Notes: a model not told the origin generated them from the sequence alone. A DNA stretch of 64,000 nucleotides from a bacterium YEK0313 (GCA_000751295.2 CCMO02000001.1:3376615-3440614); one strand, 5' to 3'. Shown: positions 48,658-59,484, counted from the stretch's first letter. Numbers and translations: made by a program.

Positions 48658-49934
48658 GATGACGAAACTCCTGGAACAAGGGCATCGATCCCGCCGGGCC
48701 GGGCGAGGAGCGACACGAGGCCGGTGGCATCGAGCCGCGCGACCGGCCGGCCGCCGGCGGTGCCGGAGAGAACGATCTGATAGGCCCCCTCATGCCCGAC
48801 CAGGGTGAGGTCGGCAATCCCCGCGCCGGCACATCCCTTTGCACAACCCGAAACGTGCAGGGTCAGGCCGTCCGCGATGCGTGCCGCCGCGGCGGCAGCA
48901 AAGCGCGCCGCGTCGGCTTGCGCCGGCGCCTCGCCGCGGCTGCACGCCGGAGCGCCGGGGCAGGCGCGCACGACGAGGCGGGGGTCGTCGTTCCGGGTGA
49001 TGAAGCCGGCCGCCGCGATCCCGGCGAAGACCGGCTCCGCCCGTGCAAGGCCGGTCATGGCGAAGCCGCGCCAGGGCGCGAGGCCGAACCCATCGGCACC
49101 CGCCGTTTCCGCAAGTCCGGCGAGGGCTTCCAGGCCATCGGCGTCGCAGCGACCGAACGGGGCGCCGAACAGGAGCGCCGAAGTGCCTGCGCGGTCCCGC
49201 ACCAGGCCGGCGCGCGCAGCGGCCGGCCGCCGGGGTGGCGCTGCCGCCCGCAGGCCGCCGAACCGCGCAAGTGTTCCTTCCAGCGCGCCGCGTGGAACAT
49301 CGGAAAGCCGCCGCACCCCGGCCGGGCTTGCCCGGTGCCCTTCGACCGCCAACCGCAGCAGGCCTGCGACCAGGGCGGGCACCACGCCCAGGCGCACCGG
49401 CCCGAACCAGGCCCCGCCGGCGAGGCCGACCAGAACCTCCTCCGGCGCAGCGGCGCGCAGGCGCAGTTCCGCAACCTCGCCGTCGAGCGGCAAGGCGCCG
49501 CCGGCATCGACCAGCACGGCGATCTTGGGTGGCAGGCCGGCGAGCCCCGGGCGCAGCGCCTCGATGGCGGCGGCAAGCGCCGCCGCGTCGAAGATCTCGG
49601 CGGGATCGCGGCCGGCGAGCGGCGAGACGATCGTCAGGCGATAGGGCCCATCGGTCTCGTCGGGCGCGACGAGACCGGCGGTCACGAGGCCTTCGGCCAG
49701 GGCCGGGTGGCTCTCGGCGCTCACGCCGCGGATCTGCAGATTGCCGCGGCCCGTCAAGTCGATCAGGCCATTGCCGGTGTCGCGCGACAGCCTGGCGATG
49801 CATCTCATATCGGCGATGGTGAGGCGTCCGCCCGGCGGGTGCAGACGGACGAGCAGGCCGTCCCCGGTCGCCATCGGCCGCAGGGCGCCCGGGCACCAGC
49901 CACGGACGAGAGGAGCGGGACGGACGGCGGTCAT
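48654..49934 (-). CDS. cobG: precorrin-3B synthase
   Basis: Oxygen-dependent monooxygenase related to sulfite/nitrite reductases, 426 residues. Two ferredoxin-like halves (GWCPGALRPMATGDGLLVRLHPPGGRL; DLTGRGNLQIRGV) and the cluster motif CPGAPACSRGEAPAQ...HVSGCAKGCA that binds a 4Fe-4S centre. Its presence defines the aerobic route. The start overlaps cobN by ATGA. The much longer frame to 51680 lies antisense-in-frame over cobN and is not coding. Confidence 0.93.
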   Translation of the reverse strand: MTAVRPAPLVRGWCPGALRPMATGDGLLVRLHPPGGRLTIADMRCIARLSRDTGNGLIDLTGRGNLQIRGVSAESHPALAEGLVTAGLVAPDETDGPYRLTIVSPLAGRDPAEIFDAAALAAAIEALRPGLAGLPPKIAVLVDAGGALPLDGEVAELRLRAAAPEEVLVGLAGGAWFGPVRLGVVPALVAGLLRLAVEGHRASPAGVRRLSDVPRGALEGTLARFGGLRAAAPPRRPAAARAGLVRDRAGTSALLFGAPFGRCDADGLEALAGLAETAGADGFGLAPWRGFAMTGLARAEPVFAGIAAAGFITRNDDPRLVVRACPGAPACSRGEAPAQADAARFAAAAAARIADGLTLHVSGCAKGCAGAGIADLTLVGHEGAYQIVLSGTAGGRPVARLDATGLVSLLARPGGIDALVPGVSSS

Positions 49935-52900
49935 GGCGCAGCCTCGGCGGCGTCGAGCAGCGCCGCCGCCGAATTGAGGCGGCTCGTCCAAACCCCCCGG
50001 CGGCGCGCTTCGGCGAAACGCGCGAGGATTGCCCGGTAGGCCGCGGGATTGGCCTCGCGCAGCCGCGCCGCCGTGGTGTCGTCGCCAAGATAGGCCTGGA
50101 ACACCGCGTCGAACAGGCCGTCGGGCACGTCGGGCGTGGTCGCCGCGTAGACGAACAGGCTGTCGACGGCCTCGGCGAGTTCGGCCGCGCCGCGCCAGCC
50201 GTGGCGCAGCTGGCCGTCGATCCAGCGCGGATGGACGAGCCGGGCATGGACGATGCGCGCCAGATCCTCGCCGAGCGTCCGCGGTTTCGGCCGTTCGGGC
50301 ACGGAGGTGTCGAGGCTGTAGGCGCGCGGGCGGGCGCCAAGGCTTGCCGCTGCCGCGACGAAGCCGCCGATGCCGTCCGCCGCACTCGATGCCTCCAGGA
50401 TGTCGCGGCCGGCGACGTCGCTGACATGGATGAAGGCCTCGGCGGCGGCGATCCGCACCGCAAAGCCCGGATCGGGCACGCCGGCTGCTTCGGCGCCGCC
50501 GAAGGCGTGGCTCGAAGCGTCGAGATAGGCTGCGCCGAGCTCCGCGGCCTCCTGCCAGAGACCGTCGAGCGCGAGGCCGCCGGCCCCCGCGCCGAACCGG
50601 CCGGGAGCGGCGCCGAAAATGCGCGCGCCGTGCTCGCCACGCCGGCGCGCCGCGGCCGGCTCGTTCCAGGTATCCTCCTCGTCGAGCAGGGCGACGGCCC
50701 GCGCGGCCGCGTCGAGCAGGGCGATCTGCTCGGGAAAGGTGTCGCGGAACGCGCCCGAGATGCGCAGGGTCACGTCGACACGCGGGTGGTCGAGCCGGGC
50801 GAGCGGCAGCACGGTGAAGCCGGTGACGCGGGTCGAGGCGGGATGCCAGGCTGGCTCCACCCCCATCAGCGCCAGGGCATGGGCAATGTCCTCGCCGCCG
50901 GAGCGCAATGTCGGCGATGCCCAGAGATCCATGACCACGCGGCGGGGCCAGTCGCCCTCGTCCTGCAGGTGGCGGTCGAGCACGGCCCGCGCCGCCGCGG
51001 CGCCGAGGCGGCTGGCCGCGCGGGTCGGAATGGCGCGCGGATCGAGCGTTGCGAGATTGCGGCCGGTCGGCAGCACGTCGGGCCGGCCGCGATGCGGCGA
51101 GCCGGCCGGACCGGGCGTCACGAACCGCCCGCCGAGGGCCCGGACGAGGTTGTGCCGCTCGCTCGCCGCGGAGGCCGGATCGTCGGGCGCCTCGCCGAAA
51201 ACGTGCAGGCCATCGCGGAAACTCGTCTCGGCGAGATCGCAGAGATGGGCGTCGAGGGCGGTCAGCGCCGCGGTCATGTCCTGGTCGGCGGTGACGCCGC
51301 ACGCGGCGGCGAGCCCCGATGCCTCGGCGCGCGCGCGGATTTCCCCGGCCACCAGCGCCGCGCGGCGCGGATCCATCACCTCGGCGACGCCATATTCCTC
51401 GACGAGGTCGCGGAGCAGGGCGCTCTCGCCGTGCAGGCCGCTCGCCGCGAGGTTCGGCGGAAGGTGACCTAGCGTCACCGCGCCGAGCCGGCGCTTGGCC
51501 GGCGCGGCCTCGCCGGGATCGTCGACCACATAGGGATAGACGACCGGCAGAGCGCCGGTGGCGATCCGCGGCCAGCAGGCTTCCGACAGGGCGACGGCCT
51601 TTCCGGGCAGCCATTCGGTCGTGCCATGCGTACCGAGATGGATGAGCGCATCGATGCCGGCCACCGCCTTCAGGCCGCAATAGAAGGCGAGGTAGCCGTG
51701 CCCCGGCGGGCGATCAGGGTCGTGATAGCCGCCCTTGCGGTCAGGACCGGCATCGCGCGCCGGCTGCAGCGCGACGATCAGCCCGTCCAGGATCAGCGCG
51801 CGATACCGGAACGCGCCGTCCGCAAAGGCCGGATCGGTCTCCGGCGCGCCATGCGCCGCCAGCAGCACATCGCGTGCGGCGGTCGGAATTTGCGCGAGAA
51901 AATCCTCATAAAGGCCTGCCGGAACGGCAAAAGTCGTTTCGCCCTCGGTGAGCGCCGGCATGATCAGCGCGGCCGGCGGACACTCACCGACCCGGTAGCC
52001 GGTTCCGGCGAGCAGGCGGTGGATGGCGACGACGCTCGCCGGCGTGTCGAGGCCGACGGCAAAGCCCGCCCGGCCGCCGCGCGCCGGATAGTCCGAGAGT
52101 ACCAGGGCGAGCCGGCGCTCGCCGGCCGGTTTTGCGGCCAGCGCCACCCAGGCGGCCGCGAGTTCCGCAAGACCGGCGAGGCCCTGCGCGTCGGCGACCA
52201 TGCGGCGCGTGACGAGGCCGGTCGCGGCATCGCCCGTTTCCTGCTTGAAGCCGATCGCCGCACCGGCCAGCCGGCCGTCGAATTCCGGCAGGGCCACCTG
52301 CATGGCGAGATCGACCGCGGACAGCCCGCGCGGCGAGGCGAGCCAGGCGTCGCGCGGACTGCCCACGGGAATCGCCTGCAGGATCGGGCAATCGGCGGCG
52401 TCGAGCACGAAATCGGCGCCGTCGCGCGCGGAAAAGGCCGTGGTCGTCACGATGATCGCCGGCCGGCGTCGGCGGATCAGGCTCCGCAGCGGTCCGCTCG
52501 CCGCCTCGTCCTTGAGGCTCGTGAGGGCGAGGACGACAGGAGCGAGGCCGCGCCCGGAAAGGGCGTCGGCGAGGCCCGCGGCGAGATCGGTATCATCGGC
52601 CGCGATGCTCGCCCGGTAGACGAGAACCAGCGCGAGCGGGCGATCCGCCGGCGCAGCGGCCAGTTCCTCTGCGGCGTCGGCGACCCCGGTCCGTGCGTTC
52701 CAGCCGAACAGCGCCGGCAGGCGGCATGGAGGCTCCGCCGCCGCGCCGGTTCCGCCGGACGAAAGATGAGAGGCGATCCGGCCGAGCAGGCGGCGCATAT
52801 TGTCGACGCCGCCCGCCGCGAAGTAAGCGGCGAGGTCGCGCTGCAATCCGGCATCGATCGTGCCATGGGCCGCGAGCCGTTCGTCCAGGCGCTCGTCGCC

Positions 52901-53236
52901 GGGCAGGACCGCCAGCGGGATGCCGGCCTCCCGGCAGGTCGCGGCCAGCTGGTCGAGCCCATAGGGCCAGTAGTCCCGCCCGCCGAGGCAGCGCAGCAGA
53001 ACGAAGCGCGAGCGCGAAACGGTCTTCTCGACATAGAGATCGACGGAGAGCGGATGTTTCAGCCGCCGGAGGCTGGCCAGCCTGACACCGAGCGCCTGGC
53101 CGGCAGCCGCGGCCGACAGCGCGGCAAGATCGCTGTCGGCGAAGGATAGCACCACCACGTCGCCGGGCGCCTGATCGAGATCGACCGCCTGGTCGGTCTC
53201 GTCGAGCGTCACGGTGCTGGCGGGCAGGATATGCAT
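49931..53236 (-). CDS. cobN: cobaltochelatase subunit CobN
   Basis: Large ATP-dependent cobalt chelatase subunit, 1101 residues, a little shorter than many CobN proteins. Seen: VLLRCLGGRDYWPYGLDQLAATCREAGIPLAVLPGD, FYCGLKAVAGIDALIHLGTHGTTEWLPGKAVALS, PYVVDDPGEAAPAKRRLGAVTLGHLPP and RVTGFTVLPLARLDHPRVDVTLRISGAFRD. It inserts cobalt into hydrogenobyrinate a,c-diamide with CobS and CobT, which are not in the window. It ends by ATGA overlap with cobG and starts 7 bases after cobW. Confidence 0.95.
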   Translation of the reverse strand: MHILPASTVTLDETDQAVDLDQAPGDVVVLSFADSDLAALSAAAAGQALGVRLASLRRLKHPLSVDLYVEKTVSRSRFVLLRCLGGRDYWPYGLDQLAATCREAGIPLAVLPGDERLDERLAAHGTIDAGLQRDLAAYFAAGGVDNMRRLLGRIASHLSSGGTGAAAEPPCRLPALFGWNARTGVADAAEELAAAPADRPLALVLVYRASIAADDTDLAAGLADALSGRGLAPVVLALTSLKDEAASGPLRSLIRRRRPAIIVTTTAFSARDGADFVLDAADCPILQAIPVGSPRDAWLASPRGLSAVDLAMQVALPEFDGRLAGAAIGFKQETGDAATGLVTRRMVADAQGLAGLAELAAAWVALAAKPAGERRLALVLSDYPARGGRAGFAVGLDTPASVVAIHRLLAGTGYRVGECPPAALIMPALTEGETTFAVPAGLYEDFLAQIPTAARDVLLAAHGAPETDPAFADGAFRYRALILDGLIVALQPARDAGPDRKGGYHDPDRPPGHGYLAFYCGLKAVAGIDALIHLGTHGTTEWLPGKAVALSEACWPRIATGALPVVYPYVVDDPGEAAPAKRRLGAVTLGHLPPNLAASGLHGESALLRDLVEEYGVAEVMDPRRAALVAGEIRARAEASGLAAACGVTADQDMTAALTALDAHLCDLAETSFRDGLHVFGEAPDDPASAASERHNLVRALGGRFVTPGPAGSPHRGRPDVLPTGRNLATLDPRAIPTRAASRLGAAAARAVLDRHLQDEGDWPRRVVMDLWASPTLRSGGEDIAHALALMGVEPAWHPASTRVTGFTVLPLARLDHPRVDVTLRISGAFRDTFPEQIALLDAAARAVALLDEEDTWNEPAAARRRGEHGARIFGAAPGRFGAGAGGLALDGLWQEAAELGAAYLDASSHAFGGAEAAGVPDPGFAVRIAAAEAFIHVSDVAGRDILEASSAADGIGGFVAAAASLGARPRAYSLDTSVPERPKPRTLGEDLARIVHARLVHPRWIDGQLRHGWRGAAELAEAVDSLFVYAATTPDVPDGLFDAVFQAYLGDDTTAARLREANPAAYRAILARFAEARRRGVWTSRLNSAAALLDAAEAAP

Positions 53237-53242
53237 GGGCGG

Positions 53243-54310
<1,068 letters not shown>

Positions 54311-54539
54311 GGAAGATCCCGGGATCCTGGACAAATGGATGGCGGCAGCGGCGAATTCAGCAAGGCCGGCACGACGCATCGGGCGGGGAGGCAGAAAAAG
54401 CAGTCGGTCTCGTCACGGCACGCTCCGTCAGGCAGCCGGCCTCAGCCGGAAACGCTCCCAAGGACGAAGCCGGGCCTGTCGGCCCGAACCGGTTGCCATC
54501 GAAACACCCCGCTCGATGGGCCCATGAGAAGCACTGGTG

Positions 54540-54690
54540 ACGGCAGGTCTCCTGGCTCGCGGGTCTAAACCTTCCGCCGCCTTCCCGGGACGCGCCCAGT
54601 GGCCTCTGGCTTCGGTTCGCCGCTTACAGTTGCGGGGGCAGCCGTGGTTTTCCACCACGTTCCCTTTTCACCTCATCGAAGAGGCACCGT
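54540..54690 (-). promoter_or_regulatory. cobalamin riboswitch upstream of cobW
   Basis: On the minus strand: GGTGCCTC, GATGAGGTGAAAAGGGAA, CCACGGCTGCCCCCGC, AACTGTAAGCGG, AGAGGCCACTGGG, GGGAAGGCGG and GCGAGCCAGGAGACCTGCC. This is the full cobalamin-riboswitch pattern. About 230 bases separate it from cobW; it should control the cobW-N-G-H-I-J operon by feedback. Confidence 0.95.
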
Positions 54691-54727
54691 CGAGTTTTAG
54701 CACTACCGGCCCGCGCCGTGATTTGCA

Positions 54728-55288
54728 ATGAGTGCGCGCCTCACTCCATCGGCCGAACCCTGGGATCCCATGACGCGTTCCACCCGATCCGTGACCCTGG
54801 TGCTGGGCGGCGCGCGTTCCGGCAAGAGCCGCCATGCCGAAGCGCTGATCGCGGCCCGGCCGGCGCCCTGGCGCTACATCGCCACGGCGCAGGCCTATGA
54901 CGACGAGATGCGGGCGCGGATCGCCGAGCACCGGGCGCGGCGCGGCGCCGGCTGGCAGACCGTCGATGCCCCGCGCGACCTTGCCGGCGCGCTCGGCGCT
55001 GCGCCGGCCGGCACGCCGGTGCTCGTCGATTGCCTGACCCTCTGGCTGACCAACCTGCTCCTCGCCGGGGCGGATCTGCCGGTGGAGCGGGCGAGGCTGG
55101 TTGCCGCGGTCCAGGCCTTCGACGGCCCGCTGATCCTGGTCTCGAACGAAGTCGGCCTCGGCATCGTGCCCGACAATGCGCTCGCGCGACGCTTCCGCGA
55201 CGAGGCCGGGCGGCTCCACCAGGAGCTTGCGGCAGTCGCCGACCACGTGATCTTCATGGTTGCCGGACTGCCGATGACCGTGAAATGA
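54728..55288 (+). CDS. cobP: adenosylcobinamide kinase/guanylyltransferase
   Basis: Bifunctional nucleotide-loop enzyme (186 residues, or 172 from ATG 54770): LVLGGARSGKSRHAEALI P-loop, YIATAQAYDDEMRARIAEHRARRG with the guanylylated histidine, LVDCLTLWLTNLL and LVSNEVGLGIVPDNALARRFRDEAGRLHQ. It phosphorylates and GMP-activates adenosylcobinamide. The second start better fits the family. Read divergently from the cobW riboswitch, with its promoter in the short gap. Confidence 0.92.
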   Translation: MSARLTPSAEPWDPMTRSTRSVTLVLGGARSGKSRHAEALIAARPAPWRYIATAQAYDDEMRARIAEHRARRGAGWQTVDAPRDLAGALGAAPAGTPVLVDCLTLWLTNLLLAGADLPVERARLVAAVQAFDGPLILVSNEVGLGIVPDNALARRFRDEAGRLHQELAAVADHVIFMVAGLPMTVK

Positions 55289-55348
55289 CGACGAAACCGG
55301 GCCGCCGGTGGCGGCGCGGCTACCGATGACCGGGACATGAGGATGATG

Positions 55349-55960
55349 ATGACGGACGAGACCGACGAGGCCGCGCGCCACCGCGCCAAGATGGCGAAAC
55401 GCAAGGCGGTGCAGGATGCCGAGGTCGCCTCGAAGACCATCGAGAAGGGCCTCGTCATCGTCAATACCGGCCCGGGCAAGGGCAAGTCGACCGCCGCCTT
55501 CGGCCTGATTCTGCGCGCGCTCGGCCATGGCTGGCGCGTCGGGGTCGTGCAGTTCATCAAGGGCGCGTGGTCGACCGGCGAGCGGGAGGCGCTGACCGCC
55601 TTCGGCGACCGCATATCCTGGCATTCGATGGGCGAGGGCTTCACCTGGGAGACCCAGGACAAGGCGCGCGATATCGCCGCCGCGGAACGCGCCTTCGCCA
55701 AGGCGCGCGAATTGATGGCCGACGAGACGATCGGCCTCGTCGTGCTCGACGAGCTGAACATTGCGCTCCGCTACGACTATCTGCCGCTGGCCGAGGTCCT
55801 CGCCGCGCTCCGGACGCGGCGCGATGGCCTGCACGTCGTCATCACCGGCCGCAACGCCAAGCCCGAACTGATCGAGATGGCCGATCTCGTCACCGAAATG
55901 GCCCTGGTGAAGCATCATTTCGCGCAAGGCGTGAAGGCGCAGGCGGGAATCGAGTTCTGA
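55349..55960 (+). CDS. cobO: cob(I)yrinic acid a,c-diamide adenosyltransferase
   Basis: CobA/CobO-type adenosyltransferase of 203 residues: ARHRAKMAKRKAVQDAEVASKTIEKGLVIVNTGPGKGKSTAAFGLILRALGHG, QFIKGAWSTGE, FTWETQDKARD, LDELNIALRYDYL and VITGRNAKPELIEMADLVTEM. ATG 55349 has GAGG 6 bases upstream; three further ATGs up to 55337 precede it. Confidence 0.94.
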   Translation: MTDETDEAARHRAKMAKRKAVQDAEVASKTIEKGLVIVNTGPGKGKSTAAFGLILRALGHGWRVGVVQFIKGAWSTGEREALTAFGDRISWHSMGEGFTWETQDKARDIAAAERAFAKARELMADETIGLVVLDELNIALRYDYLPLAEVLAALRTRRDGLHVVITGRNAKPELIEMADLVTEMALVKHHFAQGVKAQAGIEF

Positions 55961-56034
55961 CAGAGCGGCGGCAGGACCGCCCGGCGTGCCTGCGGCACGA
56001 CGACGGCAACGCCGCCCCGAGGGAGTATCGCGGC

Positions 56035-57504
56035 ATGCGCGCACGGGCACTGATGATCCAGGGCACCGGCTCCGACGTCGGCAAGTCGCTCGTCGTCGCG
56101 GGCCTTGCGCGGCTCTTCGCCCGGCGCGGCCTCAAGGTCCGGCCGTTCAAGCCGCAGAACATGTCCAACAATGCGGCCGTCACCGCCGATGGCGGCGAGA
56201 TCGGCCGCGCCCAGGCGCTGCAGGCGCGCGCGGCCTTCGTCGCGCCGAGCGTGCACATGAACCCGGTCCTCCTGAAGCCGCAGAGCGAGGTCGGCGCCCA
56301 GGTCATCGTGCAGGGCAGGCGGGTCGGCACGGCCAAGGCCCGCGAGTTCCAGGCCTGGAAACCCCGCCTCATGGAGGCGGTGCTGGCGTCCTACGGCCAG
56401 CTTGCCGCCGAGGCCGACCTGATGCTGGTGGAAGGCGCCGGCTCGGCCTCGGAGGTCAATCTGCGGGCCGGCGACATCGCCAATATGGGCTTTGCGCGGG
56501 CCACCGGCACGCCGGTCGTGCTGGTCGGCGACATCGACCGCGGCGGCGTCATTGCGAGCCTCGTCGGCACGCGTGCGGTGATCGACCCGGCCGACGCGGC
56601 GATGATCCGGGGCTTCATCGTCAACCGGTTCCGCGGCGATCCGGCGCTGTTCGCCGATGGCATGGCCTTCGTCGCCGACAGGACCGGCTGGAGCCCGATC
56701 GGCCTGGTGCCGCATTTCGCGGAAGCCGGCCTGCTGCCGGCCGAGGACATTATGGGCCTTCGCCAGGGACCGGGCACTACGGCAGGCGTGCCGGTGGTGG
56801 CGGTGCCGGTCATGCCGCGCATCGCCAATTTCGACGATCTCGACCCGCTCCGCGCCGAAGCCGGGGTCGCGGTTCGCCTGGTCGAGCCGGGCAGCCCGCT
56901 TCCCGCCGAAGCGGCCCTGGTCCTTCTGCCGGGCTCGAAGGCGACGATCGACGATCTCGCCTTTCTGCGCCGCCAGGGCTGGGACATCGACCTTGCCGGC
57001 CATGTCCGCCGCGGCGGCCGGGTGCTGGGCCTGTGCGGCGGCTATCAGATGCTCGGGCGCTCCATCGCCGATCCGCACGGCATCGAGGGCCCGGCGCAGA
57101 CGGTCTCCGGGCTTGGCCTCCTCGACATCGAGACGGTCCTGACGCCGGACAAGAACCTGACACGCGTCACCGGGACGACGATGGCCGGCGGCCATCCCTT
57201 CGATGGCTACGAAATGCATCTCGGCCTGACCACCGGACCGGATACCGCGCGGCCCTTCGCCCGGCTCGCCGACGGGCGCTCCGACGGTGCGACATCGGCC
57301 GACGGCCGGATCGTCGGCACCTATGTCCACGGGCTTTTCGCCGACGACCGGCAGCGCCGCGCCTGGCTCGACGGGCTCGGCGCCACGACGAGCGATCTCG
57401 CCTATGAAGCTCTGGTCGAGGATGTGCTCGACCGTTTTGCCGCCCATCTCGGCAGCCATCTCGACATCGACCGGCTCTGGGCGATCGCCGGCGAGAAGCC
57501 CTAG
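56035..57504 (+). CDS. cobQ: cobyric acid synthase
   Basis: Amidates carboxylates b, d, e and g of adenosylcobyrinate a,c-diamide, 489 residues. The N-terminal synthetase domain starts LMIQGTGSDVGKSLVVAGLARLFARRG and FKPQNMSNNAAVTADGGEIGRAQALQA; the C-terminal GATase has LGLCGGYQMLGR (Cys) and YVHGLF (His). GGGAG lies 11 bases upstream of ATG 56035. Its stop overlaps the convergent cobD stop by four bases. Confidence 0.95.
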   Translation: MRARALMIQGTGSDVGKSLVVAGLARLFARRGLKVRPFKPQNMSNNAAVTADGGEIGRAQALQARAAFVAPSVHMNPVLLKPQSEVGAQVIVQGRRVGTAKAREFQAWKPRLMEAVLASYGQLAAEADLMLVEGAGSASEVNLRAGDIANMGFARATGTPVVLVGDIDRGGVIASLVGTRAVIDPADAAMIRGFIVNRFRGDPALFADGMAFVADRTGWSPIGLVPHFAEAGLLPAEDIMGLRQGPGTTAGVPVVAVPVMPRIANFDDLDPLRAEAGVAVRLVEPGSPLPAEAALVLLPGSKATIDDLAFLRRQGWDIDLAGHVRRGGRVLGLCGGYQMLGRSIADPHGIEGPAQTVSGLGLLDIETVLTPDKNLTRVTGTTMAGGHPFDGYEMHLGLTTGPDTARPFARLADGRSDGATSADGRIVGTYVHGLFADDRQRRAWLDGLGATTSDLAYEALVEDVLDRFAAHLGSHLDIDRLWAIAGEKP

Positions 57505-58481
57505 AGGCTGGCCGCGGCAACGGCTGTGGACGCGATCAGCGCCCAGAGCAGGATGCAGGCTCGCCGGTAGAGCCCGAGGGCTCGCCTGATGTCGGCGGCG
57601 GTCGCCTCGGCGCGGCCGTCGCCCATCCAGCGGTCGTCGACCCGCACCTCGCCATAGACGCGCGGGCCGGCCAGCCTCAGGCCCAAAGCGCCGGCCATCG
57701 CCGCTTCCGGCCAGCCGGCATTGGGCGATTTGTGATGGCGGGCATCGCGCCTGATCGCGGCAAGCGCCCGCGACGCGGCCGTCCGGTCCTCGAAGGCCGC
57801 CGCGGCGACGATCAGCAGGGCGGTGAGGCGCGAGGCCGGCAGGTTGACGAGGTCGTCGAGCCGGGCCGCCGCCCAGCCGAAGGCTTCATGGCGCGGCGTG
57901 CGGTGGCCGATCATCGAATCGGCCGTGTTGATCGCCTTGTAGAGCGCCGCACCCGGCAGGCCGAACAGGCCGAGCCAGAAGGCCGGCGCGGTGACGCCAT
58001 CGGAGAAGTTTTCGGCAAGGCTTTCGATCGCCGCCCGCGACACACCGGCCATGTCGAGGCTTTGCGGATTGCGGCCGACGATCATCGCAACCGCTTCGCG
58101 CCCGGCCGCGAGCCCGCCGGTCTCCAAGGCCGCCGCGACATCGGCCACATGGTCGTGAAGGCTGCGCTGGGCGAGGAGGCTGGAGGCGACGACGCCGAGC
58201 AGCACGAACCCCAGGAGGCCGAACCAGCCCGACATCGTGGCGATGGCCAGCGATGCGGCGAGCGTCGCACCGATCAGCAGCGCGAGGGCCAGGATGCCGG
58301 CGCGCTTGCGTTCGGCGAAAGCCCGGCCTTCCAGGTTGAGCCGCCGGTCGAGCACGGCGATCAGCCGCCCGATCCAGGTGACGGGATGGCCGATCGCCGC
58401 GTAGAGAGAGCCTGGATAGCCGACCGCCGCCTCGATCGCGAGGGCGAGGCAGGCGAGAACGAGTGGCGAGAATTCGGACAT
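57501..58481 (-). CDS. cobD: adenosylcobinamide-phosphate synthase (CbiB/CobD)
   Basis: Inner-membrane protein of 326 residues joining aminopropanol phosphate to cobyric acid. Several hydrophobic spans and the blocks GHPVTWIGRLIAVLDRRLN, SLAENFSDGVTAPAFWLGLFGLPGAALYKAINTADSMIGHR, FGWAAARLDDLVNLPASRLTALLI and SPNAGWPEAAMAGALGLRLAGP. ATG 58481 and the divergent cobC ATG 58480 overlap within one CATG. Confidence 0.94.
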   Translation of the reverse strand: MSEFSPLVLACLALAIEAAVGYPGSLYAAIGHPVTWIGRLIAVLDRRLNLEGRAFAERKRAGILALALLIGATLAASLAIATMSGWFGLLGFVLLGVVASSLLAQRSLHDHVADVAAALETGGLAAGREAVAMIVGRNPQSLDMAGVSRAAIESLAENFSDGVTAPAFWLGLFGLPGAALYKAINTADSMIGHRTPRHEAFGWAAARLDDLVNLPASRLTALLIVAAAAFEDRTAASRALAAIRRDARHHKSPNAGWPEAAMAGALGLRLAGPRVYGEVRVDDRWMGDGRAEATAADIRRALGLYRRACILLWALIASTAVAAASL

Positions 58482-59484
58482 GGCGATGCATCAGGCGATC
58501 TGGCATGGCGGCGATATCGGGGCGGCAAGACTGCTGTTTCCCGACGCGCCCGAGCCCTGGATCGATCTCTCGACCGGGATCAATCCCTATTCCTACCCAC
58601 TGCCCGACATTCCCGCCAGCGCCTGGCAGCGCCTGCCTGCGCGCGCCGAAGAGACGGCACTGCTCGCCGCCGCCCGCGCCGCCTATCGCGTGCCGGCCGA
58701 GGCGGGCATTGTCGCGGCGCCCGGCACCCAGATCCTCATCGAGCTGCTACCGCTGCTCGCCCCGGGCGCGGGGAGGGTTGCCGTGGTCGGTCCGACCTAC
58801 GGCGAACATGCGAGGACCTGGCGCAAGGCCGGCCACGCGGTCGAGGAGATCGCCGATCCGGCCGCGGCGGCCGGTGCGCCGGTGGTCGTGATCGCCAATC
58901 CCAACAATCCGGACGGGCGCATCATGCCGTCCGCGCGGCTGACCGCACTTGGCCGGGACCTCGCGGCATGCGGCGGCCTGCTGATCGTCGACGAGGCCTT
59001 TGCCGACTTCGACGGGGATGCGAGCCTTGTCCCTCTGCTGCCGCCGGCGACGGTCATCCTTCGCTCGTTCGGCAAGACCTACGGCCTTGCCGGCGTGCGG
59101 CTGGGCTTTGCCATTGCCGAACCGGCCCTTGCGCAGATCCTGGCTGACCGGCTCGGCCCCTGGGCGGTTGCCGGCCCAGCGCTGCATGTCGGCGCCCGCG
59201 CGCTCGGCGATCCGGCCTGGCTTCAGGCCGCCGCGCGCGAGCGGGCCGCGGATGCCGTCCGCCTCGACGGCCTGCTCGGCCGGGCCGGCCGCGTCGCCGG
59301 CGGTACGTCGCTGTTCCGCCTCCTGGAGACGGCGGAAGCACCGGCGCTGTTCGACCGGCTCGGCCGGGCCGGCATCTATGTCAGGCGCTTCCAGGACCAG
59401 CCGCACCGGCTCCGCTTCGGGCTGCCGGCCGGCGAACCGGCCTGGGCGCGGCTCGACGCTGCGCTGCTGGTCAACAGACGGTAG
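58480..59484 (+). CDS. cobC: threonine-phosphate decarboxylase
   Basis: Class I/II aminotransferase-fold PLP enzyme, 334 residues, making aminopropanol phosphate: WIDLSTGINPYSYPL, AAPGTQILIELLPLLA, VVIANPNNPDGRI, LIVDEAFADF and RSFGKTYGLAGVRLGFAIA with the PLP lysine. ATG 58486 is an alternative start. The 3' end overlaps the LLM oxidoreductase gene tail to tail by 14 bases. Confidence 0.93.
   Translation: MAMHQAIWHGGDIGAARLLFPDAPEPWIDLSTGINPYSYPLPDIPASAWQRLPARAEETALLAAARAAYRVPAEAGIVAAPGTQILIELLPLLAPGAGRVAVVGPTYGEHARTWRKAGHAVEEIADPAAAAGAPVVVIANPNNPDGRIMPSARLTALGRDLAACGGLLIVDEAFADFDGDASLVPLLPPATVILRSFGKTYGLAGVRLGFAIAEPALAQILADRLGPWAVAGPALHVGARALGDPAWLQAAARERAADAVRLDGLLGRAGRVAGGTSLFRLLETAEAPALFDRLGRAGIYVRRFQDQPHRLRFGLPAGEPAWARLDAALLVNRR

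Noticed and set aside
48654..51680. Open frame of about 1000 codons running far upstream of cobG
   Set aside because: Upstream of 49934 it is an Arg/Pro-rich shadow of cobN in another frame; the cobG family start and ATGA overlap fix the real start.
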